Shown in pieces: positions 42,801 to 51,781 of a DNA stretch of 64,000 nt. Numbering within the stretch: the stretch's first letter is position 1; each line of letters begins with the position of its first letter. The notes under the pieces were generated by a model. The model worked only from the letters and a program-made list of their open reading frames with translations. It had not been told where the DNA came from and made no database searches. The position numbers and the translations under genes are program-made. This DNA is from a virus: positions 1 through 64,000 of IMG/VR virus record IMGVR_UViG_3300023174_000156; one strand, written 5' to 3'.

Positions 42801-44135
42801 AAATATAGAAATAGAACCAGTGGAGGCTAATAGTTGACCAACTGGCAAAGATGTGTTACCAATATCAGAAAGAGATTTCTTTACTTGATACTCAATAACA
42901 TCATTAGATATGTCTACAACAAGTCTTGGAGACATCTCAATTAAATCAAATGTAGACTCATTTTTATTCATTAACTCTACAACAATTCTAATTCCACGAA
43001 GATACTCAAACTCTCTATATCTAGATTCTGTGGTTACTGGATCAGAAAATGGCACTGGGGATACAAGATCTTTAGCAAAATTGGTTTGTGAATTAACTGA
43101 TTCAGAACCAAGACTCCAACCATACTGTGGAATAAAAGTTTCATAATCAGATGTGATGTCATTCCAAACAAAAAATGTACCAATACTGGATTGATTTTCT
43201 ATAACTAGGTAAGCATATCCATTTATTGACTGTTCTGGTAAAAGCGTTTCTGATGAATAGGTTTCTGCAAATACAAAATTTTCTTTAAAAGTATCTGGAA
43301 TAATTAGTCCATACTCTAATTCTACATATCCATCTGGCTGAATTATTTGAGTTCCATCTGACCTTGTTGAATTTTCATTAAATGAATAGGCATCTACCCA
43401 ATTATTATTTTTTAAGTATTGTATTTTCCATCTTTTTGGCGTTGTTTTATTAGTATTTCCATAAAGTGGGTCTGGGTTCGTTGATGAAAAATTAGTAAAA
43501 TTTGTTAAGTCTACTGTTCCAACATTGGTTTGCATTTTAACTACAAGCCTATTGGCTGGAACATCTTCTTTATATACTACAAATGGAACTGCATCATCTA
43601 TGTAAAATAAACCATTTAATATATTTCTTGCAATTCCACGCTCTACGCTATCTTCTTTTCTGTATGAGTTCCAATATTTAAATTGATCATATCTAGAAGA
43701 CATGTAGTATCTTGGTCTTTGTGCTAAAAATGCTCCAGAATTTGCAAGGTATTGCTTATTGTTATAAAAAAATAAAGGTTTGTTAATTCCTGATCTTGGT
43801 CTAAATGGTTTTAAGCAATCTTCTAATGAATACAATAACTTTCGTTTTTGTTCTATAGATGTAAATTGTTGAGGCAAATCTTGATTATCTACCCCGCCAT
43901 CTATAGATATTTCAGAGTCTGTTGCGTCCGTATAATAGTCGCCTTCATCCAATTGATCAAAAGATGATGGAAGGGTTTGATATTTTGCCTCTGAACCAAT
44001 TGGTCTGTATCTGTAATTGCCAACATAAAAAATGTTATCTGGCATATTCATATTCCATTCAGCCAAGACTAGGGATCTTGTTTGAATTGTTGCAGATGTT
44101 TCAAAGTGGGTCTTTAATGCTTCACTAACAAACAC
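39819..44135 (-). CDS. Large tail-tip/tail-associated protein (1438 aa)
   Basis: The N-terminus (SATIQTRSLVLAEWNMNMPD) and the middle domains with CMFENIYALS and concanavalin-like strands (RRFFLYINNQIVQVVDD) suggest a mosaic of a baseplate hub/Dit-type domain plus ligand-binding domains. Its position directly after the Dit-like gene is that of a minor tail protein or tail spike. The C-terminal part (MGWIINKVMTPKKSVGLKLF) resembles the tail-hub insertion-type ending. A specific enzyme activity is not visible. Confidence 0.72.
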   Translation of the reverse strand: MFVSEALKTHFETSATIQTRSLVLAEWNMNMPDNIFYVGNYRYRPIGSEAKYQTLPSSFDQLDEGDYYTDATDSEISIDGGVDNQDLPQQFTSIEQKRKLLYSLEDCLKPFRPRSGINKPLFFYNNKQYLANSGAFLAQRPRYYMSSRYDQFKYWNSYRKEDSVERGIARNILNGLFYIDDAVPFVVYKEDVPANRLVVKMQTNVGTVDLTNFTNFSSTNPDPLYGNTNKTTPKRWKIQYLKNNNWVDAYSFNENSTRSDGTQIIQPDGYVELEYGLIIPDTFKENFVFAETYSSETLLPEQSINGYAYLVIENQSSIGTFFVWNDITSDYETFIPQYGWSLGSESVNSQTNFAKDLVSPVPFSDPVTTESRYREFEYLRGIRIVVELMNKNESTFDLIEMSPRLVVDISNDVIEYQVKKSLSDIGNTSLPVGQLLASTGSISIFDAEQAFNPNNINSIIKDYLRKNIKFNFYEQILNVDGSDYSVPIKTLYSEGMPQSDVTGGTLSLELRDFYFFLESMPAPRMLVTEVSLSYAISLLLDYIGFTNYSFKRVDNENDPVIPYFFIAPDQNVAEVLNQLAISTQTAMFFDEYNNFIVMSKDYLMPTEEMRSIDIELLGNNNQSVSGIIENQTTSNIPNIISASSEDKKIFNDGKISYTTRYIQRSYGSIKQSSMIDKDKTWIYKPVLLWEASGTTSTKTVNELASKQSNYVLGAMPLNSDLSSELPKVVGGVVTNNIIDIGENVYWLTRYQGYLYSNGEIIRYDAAQFNITGTGNVWISNNQEYQKYFASLPFNGKIYPTGLIRIFSTPYYESIGSIARLQPGAVYEHGRGQFGTQVAPHFAGINSYWSNNDNVRGCNMESGYLFTTEINPTLPSTTTGAAGVNNVLARQTSRNSIIKNYMATSYFTETEVNSLKSTQSGTIQSSALVMNGPSFKSTETPIDFVSYVYKNLNSAYKHFGTRIRIVGKVENSETRSQTPIGSMPYYQISGVQPNQSISIGGGSGGLAVMLNPETNNGYYFEIVALTENNVESYLNLDKNNQSDISINNIIFYKIKKESSSTNAIPVKLWGGLSKILVDDGKFAGQYRVSGEENSTVYDLSVEYQDIGSTRRFFLYINNQIVQVVDDTDPLPIYNNMALFTRGSSRCMFENIYALSENYSQNSNVLPGETLSSAFGDKEVSINESFRKYAMSGIVQSTYLSGISAQQPPKYNMYFEEFGSIMRECAYFNIKYDRAYPALYAQLSPTFNRIKSYTTSGFYADSYGAEFLIFNSTDSAINLDETTGNYLRIQGIAFTQDTTHELSVDEYFKKRGNLSDPPFQGNSLTYSPLVEKDKYDQIKLSRLIYGKNEFSIDTPYIQTQDDAEALMGWIINKVMTPKKSVGLKLFAIPTLQLGDIVNINYKNSDNIDLISTENDRFVVYNIEYSRTANGPDMTVYLSEV

Positions 44136-44136
44136 T

Positions 44137-44766
44137 TTAGACCTCTTCCAGCATTACCGATATATTCCAAAGATCATGATTGCTTCCGCCCCGTTTTACA
44201 ACTGAATAATTAAAATCAGAAAAATAAACCTGAATTATTTGATTGTATTTTCCTAAATTATTAAATGCTGCATCATTATCTCCAAAATTTTTGTATTTAT
44301 CATATGCTAAAAACATCCAGAATGGACCTTGATGATTTTCATACCAATCTAATATTTCTACGCCACCTGCGCCACCATCTGATGTAAATTCATTTGTTGT
44401 TCCTTTACTTGATGATATGCCAGTTGCATTAAAATCTGCCAACTCAGAATATGCACGGGAAGGTAGATTATTCCAAGAAACACTCATCGTAAGTTTATCT
44501 GCAATATGATAGGACCTCATACGACCATTAATTGTTCTTTCACGTTTTTCTATTCTTTCTGAATTAAATGACATTTCTGACCTATTATGATCTGATAAAA
44601 TTAAAAATTGATTAATGCCACCTGTGGTAAGGTTTGAAACTGCCCCTATTTCTTGTCCTGTGGGGACATAAAGACCGTCAACAAGAGTTCCAGCATTCTC
44701 TGACCAAAGAATTCCCTGTGGTCTCTGATAGCGCTTTCTGCCTGAAACGTATGCTGCGGTTGCCAT
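44137..44766 (-). CDS. Distal tail/minor tail protein
   Basis: The 209-aa protein has KRYQRPQGILWSEN, IEKRERTINGRMRSY and DKLTMSVSWNNLPSRAY, a beta-rich pattern like distal tail (Dit) or minor tail proteins. It lies immediately after tape measure (shared ATG/stop region) and before the large tail protein, the standard Dit place. Confidence 0.7.
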   Translation of the reverse strand: MATAAYVSGRKRYQRPQGILWSENAGTLVDGLYVPTGQEIGAVSNLTTGGINQFLILSDHNRSEMSFNSERIEKRERTINGRMRSYHIADKLTMSVSWNNLPSRAYSELADFNATGISSSKGTTNEFTSDGGAGGVEILDWYENHQGPFWMFLAYDKYKNFGDNDAAFNNLGKYNQIIQVYFSDFNYSVVKRGGSNHDLWNISVMLEEV

Positions 44767-47700
44767 TATGCCCCTCTTTGAGTCTTAATTCTTTGGTTAT
44801 CAATTTGTCTAATTTGTGTCATAACAGTTCTTGCAATGTCATCTGGATTAGACTCAGATTTAACGTTAACATTTAGACTATAATTATACACTGAAGAACT
44901 ACCATATGAGCCATCATTTACTTTATTAAGATTATTTACTCCAAATGAGTCAACAGCATTTTTACGAACAACAAATTCTCCAGGTGTAAGCATTGCTGGA
45001 ATTGTGTCGGTACCTTTAGAGTATCCTCCAGAAACATAATATTTAGGAACCATACCACCAGAAGCCATCCCAAACATTCCCTTTAGCATACCTGCTGCTC
45101 TTGGACTAAGACCCTGACTTGTTATTGCCTGATCTGCAAAATACTGTTCTGCCTGTCCTGCAGATATAAATTTACTTGCAATTATTTCTGGAGACATAGA
45201 TTCAACTTTTTTTGTAATACTTGATGCTATAGCGTCTACCTGTGCTGCTGGCACAACTTGTGATGAACTAGTAGTTATGCTTGTAATCTTTTTTGCTAAT
45301 GGAGTAGAAAATGCTTTTGCTGCTGCTGCTGCAACTTCGTCTAAAGCCCTTCTTAATGCATCAGCATCTCCTAGTGCACCCTTTAAAACATTTCTTAAAA
45401 ATGAATCACTTTTAATATCAATGTTTTCATTTTGTGCAAGATCTAAAGCCTTAATAGATTCATTAATTTGTGATTTTGTTAAACCTAAATATGTAATTTC
45501 TTCTTTTCTTTTTTCAATTGTTTTTTCTAAAGCAGACTTCATTTCATTTTGAGTATTAATATTTTTTTGAATTGCATCTTTTTGAAGGTTTAACGGATCT
45601 AATTGATCTCTTTGAATTTTGGCAATATCAAGTTGTAGTTTTTTATTTTCTTTTTCTAATTTATTTCTACCAAGTAATGCAATTCTTGAATCTCTAGATG
45701 TTGATAAAGAATTTGTCATACTTTCATTAATAAATGCTGATTGTCTTGCTCTTGCTTCTTGTGCAATTACTGCAGCAGCAGAAATATCTCCACGAGTAAG
45801 AGCATCGGCAAGAGTTAATCTTTCTTTTTCAGATGCGGCAATTTCTTCATTAATATCTCTTACTTTTCCTAATGCCTCAATCTGCAAGTTGTACTGCTCA
45901 TTAATTTGATCTTCTTTAATTGCTATTTGATCAATTAAATATGAATTAGATTTAATTTTTGTTTCAATTGGTGTAACTGAAGTTTCTGTGATTAAATCAA
46001 GTTGTTTATTTACATTTTTTAATAGTTCTTCTTGTCTTTCTATTTCATCATTATATGCTTTAATTTTTGGTGCATTTTGCATATCAATAAGTTGTTCTTG
46101 AAGGTTAATATAATCTTGTGCCTGTTTTAGCACATCTAGTTGTGTTTTTGTTTTTTTATCTTCTGTCTTATTTAAATCCTGATATGTTTTATTTAATCCT
46201 TTATTTAAAGATTCTTGTAATTTAGTTGCATTAGCAATTGCTTTAGCAACATCTGATCTAACTGCTGCTGCTCTAATTTGAGCATCAACATCTTTAGGAT
46301 CATCTGCGGCAATCCTTAAAGCACCCAACGCTGCCATAGATACTGCGGCTCCAACTGCTGCTGCCTGTAAAAGTAAAATTTTATCTTTAACATCATTAAT
46401 TTTAATAGCATTTTTTGCAAGTTCTGAATCCATTTGATTTAATGCAGCGTTTAATAATAATGTTTGCTGTGTTGCATTTGGAATCTGAGTTATTAGGGTA
46501 TCCATTGTTTTAGCAAATGAATTATTAAACTCTTCTCCAGTTATTATTCCATTTTTAAACATTCCAGACAATCCGTTAAAGAAAGTTTTAAGTAATGTTC
46601 CTGAATTTTTCAACTCTGCTTCTATTTTTTTGCCAGGAACTATCGATGATACCCATCTTCCAGAGTCATTTAATACCATTTTCTTTTCAAGATTTTCACT
46701 AATAAATTTAGGTAAGGCTGCTAGTTTTCTAGTAATTTCATTTTGTAGATCTGTATTTAATACGTTAACATCTATATTTTTAAAGTCAACCTTTAAACTT
46801 GTTTTACCAGCCTCTTCTTGAATTGCTCTAAGAATTAAAGAAACTTGATCTTTTGTAAATCCTTTTCCAAGTAGTTCTTGACCTTTTACTTTTAATGCAG
46901 TAATTGCATCATTATTTGATAATTTAGAAACAGCCTCTATTGTAGATGCAAATTCTTTAAATGTATCTGATGCTTTAAATTTGTCAAGTGCTTCTCTTGT
47001 ATTTTTATCAACAGTTAGTTGTGGCTTAGTAGTTTCTAGTCCAGTCTTTGTAGGAATAACTCCAAAATAATCACCTAAACTTTGAATTTGTTCTTTTGTA
47101 TTTTTTATAGCATCGCCAAATGCTTCTAATTGTTTTCTTTCTCTTTCTCTTGCCGCATTAACTAATTTAATAATTCCAATACCAGCAGTCAGTGCTAACC
47201 CAACTCCACCAAAAGCAAACTTAAATTTACCTATAAAACTAAGTAAACTCTTTGGAAGTATTTGTAAAATACTAGAAAATGCAAATGCCACTCCACTAAT
47301 TTTGAATATAACCTCTGATAATTTTCCTAAGTTTCCACCTGCCATTGATGCAATACCCGCAAGTGATGTTAAAGCAAAAGTGCTGCCCATTATTTTACTA
47401 TTTAAATTTCCTAGTTTTTGAGCAGAGGCAGTTAATAGTTGTGATTGTCTTTGTTGCTGAAGATTTATAAGGTTTTCTCTATTTACCCTTGCTTTTGAAA
47501 CTGTTTCTGATAAAGATATTTGTGGACCAGATGGTTTTTTAGGTTGAGCACTTGTTGTACCTGGAAGAAATAATCCAGATGATGTTTGAACCATATTTGA
47601 TCCAAGTTTTTGTCCCACTCTTTGTGCATCATCTACGTATTCTTGTGCTCCAATAACAAAGCCTCTTGCAATATCTGCACCAACTTTTGCAGTTTCTTTT

Positions 47701-50624
47701 GATGGCGATGCAACTTTTGCTTGATTCATTACACCTTTTGTAATATCTTTTGTAATGGCTTTTGTTATTTTTTCTCCAACATCACCAAGATACGGAGACA
47801 TTTTTTTTGTTAACTCTTCTGCACTTGCAGTAATAGATGTTGTAATATGAGACATTGTTGCAACTTCCCACTCATTTAACATTGGATTTAATGTTTGGAA
47901 TGACCTAACAGTTTTTCCTTTGCTTTGAGATAGTCGTTCTGTTTGTTTAAACATTTCTGAATTTTTTTCCGCAGCAAATTTTTGTGCTGCAGTTCTTGTT
48001 CCTCTGTATGATCCTGCAAAGGTTGTTCTTCCAATTCCGCCTAAAGATCCAGATCCTACACCTACTGGACCCACCGTTCTAATTTGATTAATAGCATTTT
48101 CAAGTGCAACATCAATATCTTTTCCAGCAACCTGTATTCCCTTTGCTGCTTCACGAAGTGCTGGTACAACTATTTCTTCAAGATCTGCATCTTTGATAAA
48201 TTCTATTCCAGATTGATTTAATGCATCTGTTGCTGTTTGTGCAAAAAGATCTGCTATCGTAGACCATTCTTGTTTAAATTTAGGACTATTAAGACCAACC
48301 TTAATTTCTCTTGCAATAACAGCAACTAATGGAGCCATTGATGACCCACCTGCTTGACCTAAATATCTAGAAACATCTCCAGTTGCAACGCCTTTTCCAC
48401 CTAATTGCCCCATAAGTGTATTAATAGATTCTGGCAAAAACATTGTTGCATTTTTAAATCCCTTACCAAGTTCGTATCCAGGAATATTATTTGCAATCAT
48501 TCCTTGAATTAAAGGAGCATACTTCTTTGCCATATCTGTTGGAATAACTGCTTCTCCTGGAGATAGCATTGCTGGAACAACATCTCCTGCACCCTTTGGT
48601 CCTGGTACTGAAACAATACCACTTGCTAATTTTTTACCGCCTCTTGGTGGCAGCATCATTCCAGGATTATTAAACATAAAGTTCTGACCTGCTCTTGCAG
48701 CACCTTGATATGCAATAATTAATTTATTAAGTGCTTCTGCTTCAGCAGTAAATTGTTGTGTTAGTCTTGCATGTGACTGGTCTAATGAGTGTGCGGCGGC
48801 GGCTGCTTCTAGTTGTTCAGTATTTAGATATTGTGTTTGTTGCCCTAAAATCTCTGATTGACCACTTAGCCTTAAATATCCATGCCTTAATATCATTGCA
48901 CCTTTAACTGCGTTAGCAAGTAAGTTAGCAAGTAGACCAAATGTCATTAAGAATATAGGTCCAACAGCCCCAATACCAACAGTTAAGATAGTTATAACAC
49001 GCTTAGTACTATCTGATAAGTTTCCAAATTTTTCTAATAATCCACCAACAAATTCTACAATTGGAGTTGCTGCTTCTAGAAATGCTTTTCCAACTGGGAT
49101 AAGTGCAACCTTAAGATCTTCAACACTCTTTTTAAATTTATTCATTGCAGAGTCTGCAGTCATTCCTAATTCTTTTTCAGATAAAGCAGAAAGTTCTTCT
49201 ACTGATGAATTGGCTAAATCAAGAACACGAGAAGCCTGATTTCCATCTTTTGCTACGTTAGCAAATAATGTTGACAAACGAGCAAACTGAAACTTACCAA
49301 ACATTTGCTCAATTGCTTGTGCCCTATTAAGTGGATCTAATTTATTTAAAGCATTTGCAAACTCAATAACTGTTGTTTTTAAATTGCCTTTATTTTTAGT
49401 AACAATTGCATTTGCATTAATACCAAAACTAGCAAGCATGTCTGATGCTTTTTTAGTTGGATTAATTAATGCTGCAAGACCAGATTTAAGCGCATTTGCA
49501 CCTTCTGATGCATTAATGCCACCCTCTTTCATGGCTGCAATAAAGAATGTTAAATCTTTTACATCTCCACCCAATTGTTGAATAACTGGTGCTACTTTTG
49601 GAATAGCAGTAGTAATATCATCAAGAGATACAACTGTCTGGTTTTCTACTGCGTTTAAAAAGTTAATAGAATCTGCAAGTTTATCAGATGACATTCCAAA
49701 GGCATTTTGTAAAGAAATAGTTGTTTCAAGTGCTTTTTGACTATCAATTTGACCAAGAACAGAAAGACGTGTTGCTTCTGTAGTTTGACGTTGTAAGTCT
49801 AAACCTTGAAAACCCGCTGCTGCTGCTTCTGCAGCCAAACCAACTGTTTGAGAAACAGCAATACCATATTTAGTAAACTGTTTTCCAAGTTCTGTAATAT
49901 TGTCTAAGGCAAGTTTTGTTTCTTCTGTTGGTGTAAATAAGTCTCCATAAACCTTTTTAAATTTAAGGGCTTGCGCTTCCATTTCCATGAATGTTTTTGT
50001 AGCGGCAGATCCAACAATAGATAAAGGTATTGTAAAGCCAACCATAAGTTGGCGACCAGCCCATTGTGTATTTTTACCAAAATTTAATAAATTAGTACTG
50101 CCTTGTTTCATTAATTGATTAAACAATGCTTGTTTTTGTGCTGCTATGGCTGTTCTTGTTCCATAGTCTTGCATATTAAGAGAGGTAGGTCTAATCGCAA
50201 TTGCTTCCATTGCTCCATTAGCATTACGACCCATTTTAATATATTGGGTTTGTAGTGTTTTTACACGTTCTTCGGCTACCTTGCCAATTGTGTCAAATTC
50301 TGTTCTAAAAAGTCTTCCAAATGTTTTTGTAGATGCACCAGCATAGCGGAAGTATTCCCGCATTGAAAACTTATTTTTTTCTAAAGAGTTAGTAAAAGAC
50401 TCTGCGCTTGTTCTTACAGTTCGAAGTTCTGCAGAAAAGGCACCAATTGAATTAATACTACCAATTAGATTTTTCTGCAGAGACTTCTGAGCAATTGCTG
50501 CTGATTCGCTAGACCTAGCGATAGAAGAGTGAAACTGAGATATCTGTCTCTGTAAAGCCTTTAGTTGTGCTAACGCTGCAGACGTATCTATATTTACGCC
50601 AATATTAGCATTAACATCAGCCAT
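44766..50624 (-). CDS. Tape measure protein (1952 aa)
   Basis: The length, long helical stretches, and the internal hydrophobic segments (AVGPIFLMTFGLLANLLANAV) are typical of phage tape measures. The N-terminal half contains the TP901-like core (SQTVGLAAEAAAAGFQGLDL, SSDKLADSINFLNAVENQT). Two similar GMVPKYYVSGG and PGPKGAGDVVPAML segments look like repeated tip-binding motifs. By the usual 0.15 nm per residue, the tail would be unusually long (about 290 nm). Confidence 0.92.
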   Translation of the reverse strand: MADVNANIGVNIDTSAALAQLKALQRQISQFHSSIARSSESAAIAQKSLQKNLIGSINSIGAFSAELRTVRTSAESFTNSLEKNKFSMREYFRYAGASTKTFGRLFRTEFDTIGKVAEERVKTLQTQYIKMGRNANGAMEAIAIRPTSLNMQDYGTRTAIAAQKQALFNQLMKQGSTNLLNFGKNTQWAGRQLMVGFTIPLSIVGSAATKTFMEMEAQALKFKKVYGDLFTPTEETKLALDNITELGKQFTKYGIAVSQTVGLAAEAAAAGFQGLDLQRQTTEATRLSVLGQIDSQKALETTISLQNAFGMSSDKLADSINFLNAVENQTVVSLDDITTAIPKVAPVIQQLGGDVKDLTFFIAAMKEGGINASEGANALKSGLAALINPTKKASDMLASFGINANAIVTKNKGNLKTTVIEFANALNKLDPLNRAQAIEQMFGKFQFARLSTLFANVAKDGNQASRVLDLANSSVEELSALSEKELGMTADSAMNKFKKSVEDLKVALIPVGKAFLEAATPIVEFVGGLLEKFGNLSDSTKRVITILTVGIGAVGPIFLMTFGLLANLLANAVKGAMILRHGYLRLSGQSEILGQQTQYLNTEQLEAAAAAHSLDQSHARLTQQFTAEAEALNKLIIAYQGAARAGQNFMFNNPGMMLPPRGGKKLASGIVSVPGPKGAGDVVPAMLSPGEAVIPTDMAKKYAPLIQGMIANNIPGYELGKGFKNATMFLPESINTLMGQLGGKGVATGDVSRYLGQAGGSSMAPLVAVIAREIKVGLNSPKFKQEWSTIADLFAQTATDALNQSGIEFIKDADLEEIVVPALREAAKGIQVAGKDIDVALENAINQIRTVGPVGVGSGSLGGIGRTTFAGSYRGTRTAAQKFAAEKNSEMFKQTERLSQSKGKTVRSFQTLNPMLNEWEVATMSHITTSITASAEELTKKMSPYLGDVGEKITKAITKDITKGVMNQAKVASPSKETAKVGADIARGFVIGAQEYVDDAQRVGQKLGSNMVQTSSGLFLPGTTSAQPKKPSGPQISLSETVSKARVNRENLINLQQQRQSQLLTASAQKLGNLNSKIMGSTFALTSLAGIASMAGGNLGKLSEVIFKISGVAFAFSSILQILPKSLLSFIGKFKFAFGGVGLALTAGIGIIKLVNAARERERKQLEAFGDAIKNTKEQIQSLGDYFGVIPTKTGLETTKPQLTVDKNTREALDKFKASDTFKEFASTIEAVSKLSNNDAITALKVKGQELLGKGFTKDQVSLILRAIQEEAGKTSLKVDFKNIDVNVLNTDLQNEITRKLAALPKFISENLEKKMVLNDSGRWVSSIVPGKKIEAELKNSGTLLKTFFNGLSGMFKNGIITGEEFNNSFAKTMDTLITQIPNATQQTLLLNAALNQMDSELAKNAIKINDVKDKILLLQAAAVGAAVSMAALGALRIAADDPKDVDAQIRAAAVRSDVAKAIANATKLQESLNKGLNKTYQDLNKTEDKKTKTQLDVLKQAQDYINLQEQLIDMQNAPKIKAYNDEIERQEELLKNVNKQLDLITETSVTPIETKIKSNSYLIDQIAIKEDQINEQYNLQIEALGKVRDINEEIAASEKERLTLADALTRGDISAAAVIAQEARARQSAFINESMTNSLSTSRDSRIALLGRNKLEKENKKLQLDIAKIQRDQLDPLNLQKDAIQKNINTQNEMKSALEKTIEKRKEEITYLGLTKSQINESIKALDLAQNENIDIKSDSFLRNVLKGALGDADALRRALDEVAAAAAKAFSTPLAKKITSITTSSSQVVPAAQVDAIASSITKKVESMSPEIIASKFISAGQAEQYFADQAITSQGLSPRAAGMLKGMFGMASGGMVPKYYVSGGYSKGTDTIPAMLTPGEFVVRKNAVDSFGVNNLNKVNDGSYGSSSVYNYSLNVNVKSESNPDDIARTVMTQIRQIDNQRIKTQRGA

Positions 50625-50649
50625 GTATCACACCTTCTCTAATATATAA

Positions 50650-50973
50650 TTATTCCTGTGTGTTAAGAATGTCGGTAACAGATGACAAGTTAATGCCAGA
50701 TGCCGCTTCAACAATTTTATACACAGTTGGAAGATCAAGTAAATCCTCTAGTTTTTGAATGTCTCCAGATAACTCTGGTTTATATTGCTGCATAGCAATT
50801 TGTACACATTCAACAAGCAGAGTCATTGATTTCTCATTGTCTTCTGCAACCTTAGCCACCCCTTCAAACTTCTTCATAAATGGACGAAGAAGAGAGATTT
50901 TTAACGGGCGAACTGTTATTTTTGTTCCATCGATGAGGGTTACTTGTTCAGCCTCATGCGTAGTTGTCGCCAT
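50650..50973 (-). CDS. Tail assembly chaperone, short (G-like)
   Basis: The 107-aa product starts MATTTHEAEQVTLIDG and has LLVECVQIAMQQYKPE and LPTVYKIVEAASGI. By eye it is roughly 40-45% identical over about 95 residues to the N-terminus of the next tail chaperone. It ends where that domain ends. There are only 25 nt to the tape measure, so it cannot be extended by frameshift. AGGAGG and an extended -10 box precede it. Confidence 0.82.
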   Translation of the reverse strand: MATTTHEAEQVTLIDGTKITVRPLKISLLRPFMKKFEGVAKVAEDNEKSMTLLVECVQIAMQQYKPELSGDIQKLEDLLDLPTVYKIVEAASGINLSSVTDILNTQE

Positions 50974-50996
50974 ATTTCCTCCTATAGGTTATGTCA

Positions 50997-51005
50997 ATTA
51001 TAGCA
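50997..51005 (-). promoter_or_regulatory. Extended -10 promoter of the short chaperone gene
   Basis: TGCTATAAT on the minus strand, with about 15 nt of leader and AGGAGG before the ATG. Confidence 0.5.
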
Positions 51006-51013
51006 TAAGGAGG

Positions 51014-51709
51014 CTATTTTGTTAGGTCTTCGTAATCCAAACCCATACCAATACCAAACCCTGCTTTCTGTGCATTAATACCTTGTAAAGCCAAAACATC
51101 ATTACTGTCATTTGTTTTACCCTTACTAAATACTCTAGCCTTCATATCTTCCCACTCTTTTTGCCCTTTGTCTTTATTTGATTCTTTATCTAAGTCTACC
51201 CCCTGAATTGCAGCCATAAATTTTTTTTCTGTATAGTCTAATTCTCTGCTTACCTCTAAGGTTGCCATAAGTTCTGGCATAGATAAAGATATTTCTAATT
51301 CTTGATAGTCTTTCCATATACCGAGCAAAAAAACCTCAGATTCTAGTTTTGCAAGATCTAAGGTCTCCCAGGTTTGACCGCTGTCTAATGCTTGATCCTT
51401 TACTGTTTCTTCTAATTTTTTATTAATCTTAATCCCAGCAGCAGTATCTAATACTTTATATATTGTAGGCATATCTATATTATCTTCTACATCCTCAACG
51501 CTTTTAGATATTGATGGATAATACTGTTTCATGCATACCCGCACACACTCAACTAATACCGCCATGGCTTCATCATCATTTTTTGTTTTTTTGATTGTTT
51601 CAAAGGTTTGCATAAATTCACGTAAATATTTAATCTTTAATGGTATTATTTCTAATTCTGTACCATCAAATAAATACACCGTTTGAGACTTATATATTGT
51701 AGTTGCCAT
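51014..51709 (-). CDS. Tail assembly chaperone, long (GT-like)
   Basis: The 231-aa product shares its N-terminal domain with the short chaperone (VLVECVRVCMKQYYPS, then MPTIYKVLDTAAGI) and adds a C-terminal domain (DYTEKKFMAAIQGVDL, then EWEDMKARVFSKG). This is the domain order of a lambda GT-type chaperone. Here it is encoded as a separate gene before the short form, not by frameshift. The short leader has no clear ribosome site and TGGTAAAAT lies 9 nt before the ATG. Confidence 0.82.
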   Translation of the reverse strand: MATTIYKSQTVYLFDGTELEIIPLKIKYLREFMQTFETIKKTKNDDEAMAVLVECVRVCMKQYYPSISKSVEDVEDNIDMPTIYKVLDTAAGIKINKKLEETVKDQALDSGQTWETLDLAKLESEVFLLGIWKDYQELEISLSMPELMATLEVSRELDYTEKKFMAAIQGVDLDKESNKDKGQKEWEDMKARVFSKGKTNDSNDVLALQGINAQKAGFGIGMGLDYEDLTK

Positions 51710-51718
51710 ATAAATTCA

Positions 51719-51727
51719 ATTTTACCA
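51719..51727 (-). promoter_or_regulatory. Near-leaderless promoter of the long chaperone
   Basis: TGGTAAAAT on the minus strand with 9 nt to the ATG and no ribosome site; its TG overlaps the U tract that follows the major tail gene terminator. Confidence 0.4.
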
Positions 51728-51738
51728 TAAAACAACAA

Positions 51739-51762
51739 AGCCCACATCCGAAGACATGGGCT
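51739..51762 (-). terminator. UUCG-loop terminator after the major tail gene
   Basis: On the minus strand, AGCCCAUGUC and GAUGUGGGCU form a 10-bp stem (with two G-U pairs) closed by UUCG, then TTGTTGTTTTA. It is a strong hairpin that would let the major tail gene be overexpressed relative to the following chaperones. Confidence 0.85.
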
Positions 51763-51781
51763 ATGTAGAATAGTTAGACTA

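Noticed and set aside
50650-50973. A programmed -1 frameshift extending the short tail chaperone
   Set aside because: Only 25 nt lie between its stop and the tape measure start, and a full-length long form is already encoded by the upstream gene.
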